Positions 1-7,423 of a stretch of DNA of 26,462 bases are shown here, piece by piece (positions within the stretch are counted from its first letter, which is position 1; each line of letters starts with the position of its first letter). The notes under the pieces were generated by a model, which had not been told where the DNA came from, did no database searches, and worked only from the letters and a program-made list of their open reading frames with translations. Source of the DNA: Cyanobacteria bacterium HKST-UBA02. Lineage in GTDB: Bacteria; Cyanobacteriota; Vampirovibrionia; Obscuribacterales; Obscuribacteraceae. The DNA lies in the NCBI GenBank assembly GCA_020431945.1, contig JAGQHH010000136.1:1-26462 (forward strand), given 5' to 3'. Both the position numbers and the translations under genes were made by a program.

Positions 1-415
1 CGTTATGGGACAGAGGCCCCTTTCGCTCGGAGACAAAGACAAATGCCGAGTCCGGATATTCGCGTCGTAGCTTCCTAAGCGCTCGGATTTCCTCTCCTTC
101 CAGATGGTGAACGGAGTCATCCCCGTTCTTCAGGCGGTTCACGTGGAATTTGGCATTGTCCAGGTCTAGCTGATCCCATTTGAGATCCACGAGCTCACCC
201 ACGCGGAGAGCATGCCGAAACATCATTAGAATCAGCAGAGAGTCGCGGGCGCTGTGCCTACCGGTCTGCTTGGCTGCGGCAACGAGTAGTTTGAGTTCTG
301 CGACCGTAATGTACTCACGAGAGCGCTTCTCGAGATTCGGGCGCTTAACCGGAGGGCTGTTTTTTAATTTCCGAAACTTTCCCGAAAATGGTTTTCGGGA
401 GGTTTTTCTAGCCAC
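1..415 (-). CDS. Tyrosine recombinase (integrase), N-terminal part, runs off left edge
   Basis: This is the first ~138 residues of a tyrosine-type site-specific recombinase that cuts and rejoins DNA through a covalent phosphotyrosine link. After a basic N-terminus the catalytic domain begins at once (YITVAELKLLVAAAKQ), followed by RHALRVGELVDLKW, which carries the first catalytic arginine, and by the RLKNG segment with the conserved beta-strand lysine. The C-terminal HxxR, H/W and Tyr boxes lie outside the window. The lack of a separate SAM-like core-binding domain resembles the short FimB/FimE-type recombinases. The start is GTG at 413-415: an in-frame TGA lies just upstream and AGGAG sits 8 bases before it. 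A 9-bp-arm palindrome (380-400) lies inside the basic N-terminal coding region. Family assignment is fairly sure; its target is unknown. Confidence 0.82.
   Translation of the reverse strand, partial: MARKTSRKPFSGKFRKLKNSPPVKRPNLEKRSREYITVAELKLLVAAAKQTGRHSARDSLLILMMFRHALRVGELVDLKWDQLDLDNAKFHVNRLKNGDDSVHHLEGEEIRALRKLRREYPDSAFVFVSERKGPLSHN
380..400. repeat. Palindrome TCCCGAAAA-TGG-TTTTCGGGA
   Basis: Perfect inverted repeat with 9-bp arms and a 3-bp centre, lying inside the first codons of the integrase gene. It shares the core CCGAAAATG with the palindromes at 457-482 and 1156-1179, but its centre is shorter (3 rather than 6 bp). It could be a binding site through which the recombinase regulates its own gene, or an mRNA hairpin. 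Confidence 0.6.
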
Positions 416-456
416 CTGTCAAACTCCTGGTTGCCGGGGATTTCTCTATCCCTACT

Positions 457-482
457 TTACCAAAAATGGTCTTATTCGGTAA
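457..482. repeat. Imperfect palindrome upstream of the integrase start (possible recombinase core site)
   Basis: The arms TTACCAAAA and TATTCGGTAA face each other around a 6-base centre (TGGTCT). Read as 9-6-9, the site aligns with the palindrome at 1156-1179 at about 17 of 24 positions. It lies about 40 bases upstream of the integrase GTG. Two inverted 9-11 bp half-sites around a 6-8 bp centre is the general layout of a tyrosine recombinase core site. Whether it is one here is inference. Confidence 0.4.
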
Positions 483-526
483 AAATTGGACGGACATAAT
501 CGACCATGCAAATCTCGACTCCGTCC
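481..526 (-). terminator. Possible terminator after the DUF4259-like gene
   Basis: On the minus strand, just after the gene ending at 551, GGACGG pairs with CCGTCC (521-526 with 488-493) over a long 27-base loop that can itself pair through TCGA/TCGA. This is followed by AATTTTT (down to 481). The stem is short, so this is a weak rho-independent terminator candidate separating the small gene from the integrase. Confidence 0.35.
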
Positions 527-550
527 CTAGTCCCTGATCCCAGGAGAGGC

Positions 551-934
551 TTAAGACAGCCAAGAACGCCATAGTTCACATATCGGCTCTACTCTTTGCG
601 AGAAAACAGTCTTGTCTCTCATGAGTCCTAGCATACCTACCTCCTTCTCAAGAATGCTCTTGCACTTCTCGTCTCGCTCTAGTTCGACGCATAGGCTGAG
701 CTTCTCTATTGCAAGACAGAGCAGGTTATCGAGATCGTCAGTTGGCCAGATCATTTCGTCTCCCAACAAGATTAACAGGCAGCTTGCTGCTCGAATTCCC
801 GGAAGCGATACATCCTGTACTTCATGCCTCAACATTTCTTCTATTCTCTGCGGTAATTCAGTTTCAGCAATTAAGGGCTCTAGCCAGTTAACAGCCAAAT
901 CGTCGTGCCAAGGAGCACATCCAACTCTGCTCAT
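551..934 (-). CDS. Small DUF4259-like protein
   Basis: A 127-residue soluble acidic protein of unknown function. The N-terminus has the pattern typical of DUF4259 (short Gly/Trp-containing start, then DDLAVNWL, matching the usual NDxAxDWL). It continues as helices with an alanine- and leucine-rich middle (GIRAASCLLILLGDE) and a second helical pair, ending in WRSWLS. No signal peptide or membrane segment is seen. The start is supported by AGGAGG seven bases upstream of ATG at 934. It is AT-richer than the genes to its right and sits between two related palindromes (457-482 and 1156-1179) next to an integrase, so it may be cargo of a small mobile unit. DUF4259-like proteins often occur as lone accessory genes. 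The family call is from memory of the pattern. Confidence 0.65.
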   Translation of the reverse strand: MSRVGCAPWHDDLAVNWLEPLIAETELPQRIEEMLRHEVQDVSLPGIRAASCLLILLGDEMIWPTDDLDNLLCLAIEKLSLCVELERDEKCKSILEKEVGMLGLMRDKTVFSQRVEPICELWRSWLS

Positions 935-1154
935 TTATGTTCCTCCTGCTTTGTCAAAAATTACTATAAAACATCATAAAAAATGGAAAAGCTCCAAGTT
1001 CCTGTGACCTCCGATTTCTGCTATTAGAAGTCGGTCGTTTCCTTTTGGGACGAGATAAAGAAGAGTGTACCTGATGATGTGTGCTGAGATGGAAAGTCTC
1101 TTCTGCCGCTCTGACTTTTGCGTCTATACTGCGGTTAAGGGCACTGAGAAAACA

Positions 1155-1257
1155 CTGCCGAAAATGACCGTTTTCGGCAATGTTCGCTGCCGGCTCCACC
1201 AATATCTCCTGCCTCAAGCCATGCCAAAACGCAGACTCCAAACATCATTTTCGGCAG
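1155..1257. repeat. Palindrome TGCCGAAAA-TGACCG-TTTTCGGCA plus inverted half-site copy
   Basis: At 1156-1179 there are perfect 9-bp arms around a 6-base centre. In addition CTGCCGAAAATGA (1155-1167) is repeated exactly in inverted orientation at 1245-1257, 77 bases away. The arms match those of the sites beside the integrase. The 9-6-9 geometry fits a tyrosine recombinase core site with an extra half-site nearby. A transcription-factor operator is the other obvious reading. Confidence 0.55.
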
Positions 1258-1275
1258 AGTTCCGATATCGAAGCG

Positions 1276-1290
1276 AGCCCTGACAGGGCT
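1276..1290 (-). terminator. Hairpin after the M3 peptidase gene
   Basis: AGCCCT-GAC-AGGGCT is a perfect 6-bp stem with a 3-base loop, 18 bases after the stop of the peptidase gene. There is no T tract, so termination is only suggested by position. Confidence 0.4.
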
Positions 1291-1307
1291 ACACCTGCCT
1301 CCCGCCT

Positions 1308-3446
1308 CTAACTAAATCCGCGATCCCGCATGAGCGCCTCTGTATCCACATCTCTCCCCCGGAAGTTGCGGAAGGCGACGTCCGGCGGCACCGAATTGCC
1401 GACACTGAATATAGTGTCACGGAAGCGATCGCAGGTCTTGCGGTCGTAGAAGCTTCCGGCTTCTTCGAAGGCTTCGGAGGCGTCAGCCGACATGGTGTCC
1501 GCCCAGATATAGACATAGTATGCTGCAGAGTAGCCGTCGTCGGCGAAGATATGACCGAAGGCGGTGGGACGGTGCCGCATGACGATCTCTTTCGGGCAGT
1601 CCAGATCTTTCATGACCTTCGCCTCGAACTTGTCCGGATCGATTGTATGCTCATCGCTTGCCGCCAGGTGGATCTTCATGTCATAGAGTGCTGATGCCAG
1701 ATATTCGGTGGTGCCGAAACCCTGGTTGAAAGTCTTGGCTTTCCGGATCTTTGCCACCAGCTCTTCCGGTATCGGTTTGCCGGTCTTGTGATGCAGCGCG
1801 TACTTCGAGAGCACTTCTTTGGTTATCGCCCAGCGCTCGTTCACCTGGCTTGGGAACTCGACGAAATCACGCTTGACGTTGGTGCCGGCAAGGCTCGGGT
1901 AGTGGACGTTCGATTGCAGACCGTGCAGGGCATGACCGAACTCGTGGAACATCGTGGTGGCATCGTCCCAGGAGATGAGCACCGGCTCGCCGGGTTTGCC
2001 TTTGACGAAGTTGGCGTTGTTCGAGACGATGGGCGTGATCTCGTCTTTGAATTTCTCCTGGGTCCTGTACTCGTTCATCCAGGCGCCGGAGTGCTTGCCG
2101 TCTCTGGCATAAGGATCGAAATACCAGAGACCAATGCGCTTGCCGTCGCGCTGGACCTCATATACGGTGACATCGGGATGCACCACCGGTAGTCCCGAGG
2201 TTTTCACCATCTCGAGACCGAAGACCTGTTTGGCAGCCCAGAACATCCCTTCCAGGATCTTGTCCAGTTGCAGGTATTGCTTGACCTCTTCCTGGTCGAG
2301 ATCATACCGGTCCTTGCGGACTTTCTCTGCATAGTAGCGATAGTCCCAGGGCTCGATGGTTATGCCGGCGCCTTCTTTGTCCGCCAGGGCCTGCATGTCT
2401 TTCACTTCTTCCCGGGCGCGGGCAGTGGATGCTTTCCAGACTTTCATCATGAGCTCCATAGCCGCATCCGGGGTCTTGGCCATATTGTTGTCCAGGGTCC
2501 AGTGCGCATGGGTGGGGAAGCCCAGGAGTCTGGCTCGCTCGGTGCGGAGCTTGAGGATCTCGCCGATGTTTTTCTTGTTGTCGTGGGCGTCGTTGTTGTC
2601 GCCGCGATTGGTCCAGATCCGCCAGCCTTTCTCGCGCAGGTCGCGGCGAGCCGAGGAGCACAGGAAGGGATCCATGGACGAGCGGGTGTTGGCGATCACC
2701 CATTTGCCTTTCTTGCCCCGGGTCTCGGCCTGGGCGGCGGCTGCCTGACGAAGGTCGTCCGAGAGGCCCTCGAGATCTTCTTCTTTATCAATCACCAGGC
2801 AGAGCTCTTCTTCGTCTGCCAGTTGATTGTGCCTGAAATCAGTGTAGAGCTTGGAGAGCTTTTCATTGATTGTGGCGAGCCGCGCTTTCTTCTCTTTCGA
2901 CAGACCGGCTCCCCGGCGGGCGAATTGCTGGTAGTAGACTTCGACGAGCCTGACTTGCTCCGGGTCCAGATCGGAGTCGTTGCGTGCTTCGTAGACTGCT
3001 TTGATGCGCTCGAAAAGCGGGCCGTTCTGGATGACTTCGTCTTCGAACTTCTGCAGAATGGGGCTCATCTCTGTCTCGATGGCTTGCATGGACTTGTCGT
3101 TCATGGTCGAGGTGTAGATGTCGAAAACCCTGATAGAGCGGTCCAGGGGGCGCCCGGTGTCTTCCAGGACAGCTATGGTGTTGGCGAAACTGGGTTTTTC
3201 TTTCTGATCGGTGATTGCTTTGAGCTCGGCGCGCTTGAGATCCATTCCTTTGAGGATGGCTTCTTTGACGCCGCTCTTGTTCACCTTGTCAAAGGGAGGG
3301 AAGCCGCCGTGCTCTCCGGTCCAGGGCTCTAGAAAAGGTCCCATGGGAGGCTCCCCGGCCGCCAGGGCCTCTTGCAGGTCGGACAACGATGCTCCTCCCA
3401 GAGCAGCCACTGCTGCAGCACGTTTCAGGAACTTGCGTCGGTTCAT
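1308..3446 (-). CDS. M3 family zinc metallopeptidase (oligopeptidase/dipeptidyl carboxypeptidase type), Tat-exported
   Basis: A 712-residue zinc peptidase that should degrade oligopeptides. The zinc-binding HEFGH is at about residues 501-505 (in TTMFHEFGHALHGL), the third ligand Glu near 530 (FVEFPSQVNE), and the substrate-binding tyrosine region typical of M3 enzymes follows (DDGYSAAYYVYIWA). The length fits OpdA/Dcp-type M3 enzymes. The N-terminus NRRKFLKRAAAVAALGG is a twin-arginine signal, so the enzyme is probably exported folded with its metal. The start at 3446 is chosen because AGGAGG lies six bases upstream and the Tat motif then falls at residues 3-8; the frame is open further upstream but no better start is seen. 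An extended -10 lies at 3488-3496. The exact substrate cannot be told from the sequence. Confidence 0.92.
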   Translation of the reverse strand: MNRRKFLKRAAAVAALGGASLSDLQEALAAGEPPMGPFLEPWTGEHGGFPPFDKVNKSGVKEAILKGMDLKRAELKAITDQKEKPSFANTIAVLEDTGRPLDRSIRVFDIYTSTMNDKSMQAIETEMSPILQKFEDEVIQNGPLFERIKAVYEARNDSDLDPEQVRLVEVYYQQFARRGAGLSKEKKARLATINEKLSKLYTDFRHNQLADEEELCLVIDKEEDLEGLSDDLRQAAAAQAETRGKKGKWVIANTRSSMDPFLCSSARRDLREKGWRIWTNRGDNNDAHDNKKNIGEILKLRTERARLLGFPTHAHWTLDNNMAKTPDAAMELMMKVWKASTARAREEVKDMQALADKEGAGITIEPWDYRYYAEKVRKDRYDLDQEEVKQYLQLDKILEGMFWAAKQVFGLEMVKTSGLPVVHPDVTVYEVQRDGKRIGLWYFDPYARDGKHSGAWMNEYRTQEKFKDEITPIVSNNANFVKGKPGEPVLISWDDATTMFHEFGHALHGLQSNVHYPSLAGTNVKRDFVEFPSQVNERWAITKEVLSKYALHHKTGKPIPEELVAKIRKAKTFNQGFGTTEYLASALYDMKIHLAASDEHTIDPDKFEAKVMKDLDCPKEIVMRHRPTAFGHIFADDGYSAAYYVYIWADTMSADASEAFEEAGSFYDRKTCDRFRDTIFSVGNSVPPDVAFRNFRGRDVDTEALMRDRGFS

Positions 3447-3487
3447 TGCTTTCCTCCTGTCTTCCAGTCGCCCGGGCACAAGGAAGC

Positions 3488-3496
3488 ATTCTAGCA
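3488..3496 (-). promoter_or_regulatory. Extended -10 promoter element upstream of the M3 peptidase
   Basis: The minus strand reads TTGCTAGAAT, an extended -10 (TGnTAGAAT), about 40 bases before the peptidase ATG. No good -35 hexamer lies 17 bases upstream. The same TTGCTARAAT string precedes mscL. Confidence 0.4.
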
Positions 3497-3525
3497 AAAG
3501 GATGGAGACCGGTCCGGTTCCGGAG

Positions 3526-4602
3526 CTAACTGACGGAGGCTATGCTCACAGCCGATCGGCTGGCAGCGCTCTTCATGGCAGCCTCGATTATTTCCATGAC
3601 GAGCAGCGCCTCCTCCGGATCCACCGGTGGTCTGCCCCCGGTTCTTATAGCTTCGGCTGTCAGTGAATAGAATTTCTCATAGCAGCCCGTCTCGCTCTTT
3701 ATTGTTTTCTCGGCGCCGTCTTCTCCACTGGTGAGGGTGCCGGATAGCTCATCCGGTTCGATGCCCCAGCCCTGGTCACCGGGATGGCCCCCGGCACGCA
3801 GAGCCTCTTCTTGAGGATCGAGACCATATTTCTCGAAAGTGCCGTTGAGGGCAAGAACCCGAAATCTCGGGGCGCGCTTTGCCGAGATGACATTTGCCCA
3901 GAGATGAGTCGAAACACCGCCGGGGAATGTCAGGGCGACAAAAGTATCGTCGCTCGCCGTGGCTCCCGGTCTGGTGTTGCGGACCTCGGCATAGACGCTC
4001 TCAGGTCTGCCGAAAAGATTACATGCCTGGTCTACTAAATGGCTCTGTAGATCGAAGAGCAGCCCGGCACCATCTTCGATGCTTCCGGATTCGCGCCATT
4101 TATTTGGATCGACAGTGGGTCGATAGCGCTCGAATCGAGACTCGAGCCGCAGGACAGGCGAGAGGCTGCCATCTTCGATCAGTTTTTTGACCGTCAGGAA
4201 ATCATTGTCGAAACGACGGTTCTGAAAAACCGTCAGGAGCCGTTTCTTTTCCTTGCTCAACTCAATCAGCATGCGGCAGTCCCGGGAGCTGGTGGCGAAA
4301 GGCTTGTCGACCACCACATGGAGCCCGGCATCGAGAGCGACTGCGGCCTGGGGCGCATGATACTTGTTCGGGGAGGCTATGACGACGAAATCCAGATCGG
4401 CTGCGGCCAGAATTACTTCGTCGAAAGTGGCGGCGAGCCTGGCGTCGGGAAAATCGCGGCTGGCCTCGGCGCGGCGCTCGGGATTGGCGGTGACGATGGT
4501 GGTTATCTCCATGCCCGCAGTCCGGGCTATCAGGGGAGCATGAAAAACCCTGCCGGCAAGACCGTAGCCAACCAGTGCCACCCTGATTCTATTCGTCGCC
4601 AT
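3526..4602 (-). CDS. Gfo/Idh/MocA family NAD(P)-dependent oxidoreductase
   Basis: A 358-residue cytosolic dehydrogenase of the glucose-fructose oxidoreductase/inositol dehydrogenase family. An N-terminal Rossmann fold opens with VALVGYGLAG (GxGxxG-type loop, residues 12-17). VVVDKPFA (residues 97-103) is the family's (E/D)KP motif with the catalytic lysine at 100. LFDLQSHLVDQ (183-191) supplies the conserved Asp and His of the C-terminal sugar-binding half. Overall it resembles YdgJ/YvaA-like scyllo-inositol or related sugar dehydrogenases, but the substrate cannot be fixed. The ATG at 4602 is preceded by GGGAG about 12 bases away, a modest ribosome site. The downstream peptidase gene is 79 bases away with its own promoter-like element, so an operon is uncertain. 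Confidence 0.9.
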   Translation of the reverse strand: MATNRIRVALVGYGLAGRVFHAPLIARTAGMEITTIVTANPERRAEASRDFPDARLAATFDEVILAAADLDFVVIASPNKYHAPQAAVALDAGLHVVVDKPFATSSRDCRMLIELSKEKKRLLTVFQNRRFDNDFLTVKKLIEDGSLSPVLRLESRFERYRPTVDPNKWRESGSIEDGAGLLFDLQSHLVDQACNLFGRPESVYAEVRNTRPGATASDDTFVALTFPGGVSTHLWANVISAKRAPRFRVLALNGTFEKYGLDPQEEALRAGGHPGDQGWGIEPDELSGTLTSGEDGAEKTIKSETGCYEKFYSLTAEAIRTGGRPPVDPEEALLVMEIIEAAMKSAASRSAVSIASVS

Positions 4603-4683
4603 CTTCGCTTGCCGCTCCCTGCCTTTTGGGTACCGCTAAGCGAGTCATCGTATCACGTTGAGACATCATGAGCTTCGTCAGCT

Positions 4684-5889
4684 CTAGAAGTTGATCCTCA
4701 TGTCCCGGTCGCCGATGGAGGCGACGAAGTCGGTCCACCCGGAGCTTTCCTGACCGGCGGCGAAGACCTTCTCGTTCTCTACCGCCTGGAGGTTGTATCC
4801 ATGGGCGGCGAAGAGGGGCTGTTGCGTGCGGGCGAAATTGAAAGCGAATTCTTTGGCTTGCTCTTCGGACATTCCTTGCATGTATTTGAAGACCTGCTCG
4901 AGATTTCTCGAGAAATCATATTTGAGAGTGTGATAGTTCGGGTCGTTCCATTTGAGAGTGCCGTCGTCTTTGCGTCCTCCCAGACCGCCCATGACCGGGG
5001 CTCGAGAGAAGTCGGTGACCTGACCGTCGTTTGGTTTGCCGGGCATGAACTTGAGCAGGTCTACATTCATGGGAATGCCGTAGTGCTGCTTGAATGCTTC
5101 CTGACTCAGTGGAATATCTGTGCCGTCGGCAAAATAATGATTGTTTCTCTCGGGTCTTGTCTGAGTGATGACCCGGTCGTTGCCGCGGTTTCGGGGGGGC
5201 CTGTTGTTGCGAATGCTTCCGTCGCCCTGATTTATTTCTTGATCTCTTCCCTGATCTATTTCTTGATCTATTCCCTGATTCATTCCTTGTGTTCCCGGGA
5301 GCATGGGCTGCCGGGCGGACATGGACATCAACAGCATACGCAGATAATCCAGTTGCAACTGGAGCATTCTTATCTGCTCGGCTTGCTGCTGCTGTTGACG
5401 CCAGCCTTCCGGAGAACGCGGATCGGCCGGATAGTCCCAGTTTCTGGCTGCGGCGATATCGCGTCCGGTGATGCCCCGGGGGTCATTGTTGCCATCGGCG
5501 CCGGCGAACTTGTCGAAATGGTCGAGGACGAAACCCAGATCCGCGGCTTCTTGTGGATGGATCCGTTTGCCGTTCTGGAGGAGATACTGCTCGAGCTCCC
5601 GGCGGGATACATGCGTGGGGTCCCCGTCGGTGTTCATGGACCCGGCATGGAGCGCCAGGGTCTCCGCGGCGCGCTGGGGGCTGCGCGGCTCCGGAAGCTG
5701 CGCCCCGGATCCATATTGGAGCTCTACGCTGGGAAAGCCCGAAAGCGCTCCACTGCATCCGGTGACGGGTGCAAGTGGAAACGCATCGGGTCGGTAGACC
5801 TGGTGCACGACGGATCGTAGAATCTCGTTGGATGACAGGCCAGTGTCGGGAGGGACGAATCGAGACTCCGGCGATCCACCAGTAACCAT
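4684..5889 (-). CDS. Unrecognised Q/N-rich protein with EF-hand-like segments
   Basis: No known family was recognised. The 401 residues fall into three parts. Residues 1-80 are a Pro/Gly/Ser-rich lead. Residues 82-150 contain two acidic helix-loop-helix-like stretches: NTDGDPTHVSRRELEQYL is close to an EF-hand loop but one residue too long, and HFDKFAGADGNNDPRGITGRDI is a non-canonical calcium-loop relative. Residues 160-240 are low complexity, with a glutamine run followed by a repeat of about eight residues rich in QG, QE, ID and IN. The C-terminal 160 residues look globular. There is no signal peptide or membrane segment. The start is firm: AGGAGG lies six bases before ATG at 5889. Calcium binding is a guess. 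Confidence 0.75.
   Translation of the reverse strand: MVTGGSPESRFVPPDTGLSSNEILRSVVHQVYRPDAFPLAPVTGCSGALSGFPSVELQYGSGAQLPEPRSPQRAAETLALHAGSMNTDGDPTHVSRRELEQYLLQNGKRIHPQEAADLGFVLDHFDKFAGADGNNDPRGITGRDIAAARNWDYPADPRSPEGWRQQQQQAEQIRMLQLQLDYLRMLLMSMSARQPMLPGTQGMNQGIDQEIDQGRDQEINQGDGSIRNNRPPRNRGNDRVITQTRPERNNHYFADGTDIPLSQEAFKQHYGIPMNVDLLKFMPGKPNDGQVTDFSRAPVMGGLGGRKDDGTLKWNDPNYHTLKYDFSRNLEQVFKYMQGMSEEQAKEFAFNFARTQQPLFAAHGYNLQAVENEKVFAAGQESSGWTDFVASIGDRDMRINF
5225..5289. repeat. 24-bp tandem repeat inside the Q/N-rich gene
   Basis: Two full units (5225-5248, 5249-5272) beginning CCCTGAT and differing at about two positions are followed by a partial third. Each unit itself resembles a doubled 12-bp unit (CTTGATCT / CCTGATCT). 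In the protein it gives the repeated QG/QE/ID/IN tract. Such in-frame repeats can change copy number by slippage. Confidence 0.7.
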
Positions 5890-5974
5890 GCGCTACCTCC
5901 TGTGTCTGGATAATTCAGAGGTTAGCCGGGTTTTGTTATGGAGTTGTTAATCGGATGCGTTCTCAGATGCCTTT

Positions 5975-6394
5975 TTAGATGCGTTCGCCGATCACTGCTG
6001 CCAGATTGGCTGCGTCGTCGGTCCCGATGATGGTGTGCCGGCCGTCTTTGTGAGTGAGATCGACGGCATTCAGCCCGTATATATTGTAGAGCCAGCCATG
6101 ACCGACATAGTGGATGCCCCAGCCCATCAGAGGCGTGGTTCGAATGGTCTCGACGGCGCTGATCTCCGCCAGAGGAAGCGACCAGCTCGGAAAGCCGTTG
6201 CCGAATCGCCAGTGTATGTACTCCTCGTCTACTTCGACGGTGAGCACTCGAAAGATCGCTGCCGTGGTCCCCAGGGTCCCCATCATCAGCAAGCGTGCAA
6301 GCATGAGCGGGGGAGCCAGGCTGACGGCCAGACCGGCAAGGGATGCTGCGATCATGACATTGTTGGGGACTGTCTGGATGTGCTTGTAGGACAT
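5975..6394 (-). CDS. Small membrane protein with PH-like domain
   Basis: 139 residues. Two adjoining hydrophobic stretches at about 13-48 (ASLAGLAVSLAPPLMLARLL, then MMGTLGTTAAIF) make a membrane hairpin. A domain of about 85 residues follows with the signature of small bacterial PH-like proteins: VDEEYIHWRFG, then LPLAEISAVETIRT, MGWGIHYVGHGWLYNIYG, and VDLTHKDGRHTIIGTDD. The function of this family is not known; it is a membrane-attached beta-sandwich. GAGGG lies nine bases upstream of ATG at 6394. The W..PLAEI..VE segment is reminiscent of the W.(E/D)L..V segment in the four membrane kinases of this window. The longer overlapping frame at 5922-6440 is a shadow. Confidence 0.72.
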   Translation of the reverse strand: MSYKHIQTVPNNVMIAASLAGLAVSLAPPLMLARLLMMGTLGTTAAIFRVLTVEVDEEYIHWRFGNGFPSWSLPLAEISAVETIRTTPLMGWGIHYVGHGWLYNIYGLNAVDLTHKDGRHTIIGTDDAANLAAVIGERI

Positions 6395-6628
6395 AGAGTA
6401 TGACCCTCGCGTTTCTGACCTTCAGGCTCAATTTTATCAAGATCGAACCGTCTTATATGCGGTTTGAGCTCAGTGGGGCTAACACTAATAATGCCCCGTT
6501 CTCAGTGATGATCTCGGCGGCTCTTTCGTCGATTCGCGTATAGATCCCGGTGCCGGGGCCGGTTTCAATTGAATCGGGGCGGTATCTGACTACAGCTGTT
6601 TATTTCGGTGTGACCGTAAGGAGGTCCC

Positions 6629-7408
6629 ATGGTTTTTGACGCATTCGATAATTGCCGCCCCTGCTCCGGAGATTCACGAGGTATCAATTTCGACTTTTTA
6701 GATGACATCCGCCCCATGAGAATGGAAGGACCGGGTCCGTCCGTTTTCTCTCCAGGCTATCAGAGTGGCGGTCCGAGGTTCCTGATCGTGATACTGCCGG
6801 AGGTGCCACCTTACTATGGTTCGCAGTCCGCTCCCTGCTGGAGACCGAGTTCTTTTCGGTCTCCTTATGATGGCATTCCGCGTCTGATCATGGACCTGAT
6901 CGAAAGGAGCGCCCGGAGCGCCCAGGGAAGCTGGCCGGATCAAAATAGGCCAGTCCAAAACTGGCCGATTCAAAACTGGCAATATAGAAACTGGCAAAAT
7001 CAGCCCTGGCAAGATCCGTCCTGGTCTATAAGAAGCGGGCAGAGCAACTGGCAGAACGGGCAGCCTCAAAACAACTGGCGCTCGGACTACGGCATGCCGC
7101 CGGCAATAGCCAGGGAGCTGGCCCGGCGAGCCCGGCAGACCCAGGAGCAGGCATGGCGCAACACCCGTCCGGGGCAGACCGGTGGACGCTGGCGGGCCGA
7201 CTACGGAGTCGCTCCGGGTCTGGCGGAGGAACTGGCGCGGCGAGCCCAGCAGACACAAGAGCAGGCATGGCGCAACACCCGTCCGGGGCAGACCGGTGGA
7301 CGCTGGCGGGCCGACTACGGAGTCGCTCCGGGTATCGGAAACAACCTTGCCGACAGAGAGACGCAAAACAAGCTGGATGCGTGGTTTTTGCGGCGAAGCA
7401 GAAATTGA
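6629..7408 (+). CDS. Unrecognised W/Q-rich repeat protein
   Basis: 259 residues, no family recognised, no signal peptide. Residues 1-90 look compact and Cys/Pro-containing. Residues 100-150 are a tract of NWxxQ-like repeats (QNWPIQNWQYRNWQNQPW). From about 150 onward there are three copies of a 38-residue unit beginning near WR(S/A)DYG and containing ELARRA and QTQEQAWRNTRPGQTGGR; the third is cut short. The repeats predict alternating helix and basic Gly-rich linker. GGAGG lies four bases before ATG at 6629. It is one of only two plus-strand genes here and is divergent from the PH-like gene (234-bp gap). An RNA- or surface-binding role is possible, but nothing in the sequence shows it. Confidence 0.72.
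   Translation: MVFDAFDNCRPCSGDSRGINFDFLDDIRPMRMEGPGPSVFSPGYQSGGPRFLIVILPEVPPYYGSQSAPCWRPSSFRSPYDGIPRLIMDLIERSARSAQGSWPDQNRPVQNWPIQNWQYRNWQNQPWQDPSWSIRSGQSNWQNGQPQNNWRSDYGMPPAIARELARRARQTQEQAWRNTRPGQTGGRWRADYGVAPGLAEELARRAQQTQEQAWRNTRPGQTGGRWRADYGVAPGIGNNLADRETQNKLDAWFLRRSRN
7147..7333. repeat. 114-bp in-frame tandem duplication
   Basis: Bases 7147-7219 (73 bases) recur without difference at 7261-7333, a period of 114 bp or 38 codons. A more diverged earlier copy of part of the unit starts near 7070. Identity at silent sites shows that the duplication is recent or is homogenised by recombination. Confidence 0.85.
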
Positions 7409-7423
7409 GATAGAGCGGTCAGG

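Larger units (their letters stand above)
935..1307. other. Intergenic stretch of 373 bases with palindromes
   Basis: No convincing gene. The 95-residue frame at 954-1241 (minus) has no recognisable domain and no clear ribosome site. Towards the small gene the minus strand is AT-rich and holds a TATAGT element 17 bases after CTTTTC, a weak promoter candidate. The rest contains the palindrome at 1156-1179, the inverted copy of its half-site at 1245-1257, and a hairpin after the peptidase gene (1276-1290). Confidence 0.5.

Noticed and set aside
954..1241. 95-codon minus-strand frame
   Set aside because: No ribosome site or domain, it contains the palindromic repeats, and it ends in an AT-rich promoter-like stretch.
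2268..3332. Long open frame of 354 codons on the plus strand
   Set aside because: It lies entirely antisense to the M3 peptidase, is full of Phe/Leu/Val runs typical of reverse-strand reading of a GC-rich gene, and has no recognised domain.
4801..5820. Open frame of 339 codons on the plus strand
   Set aside because: Antisense shadow of the Q/N-rich gene, which has a perfect ribosome site and a sensible composition; the plus frame has neither.
5922..6440. 172-codon frame overlapping the PH-like gene
   Set aside because: Frame-shifted shadow with His/Arg/Ser-rich composition; the 139-codon frame has the family pattern and a better start.
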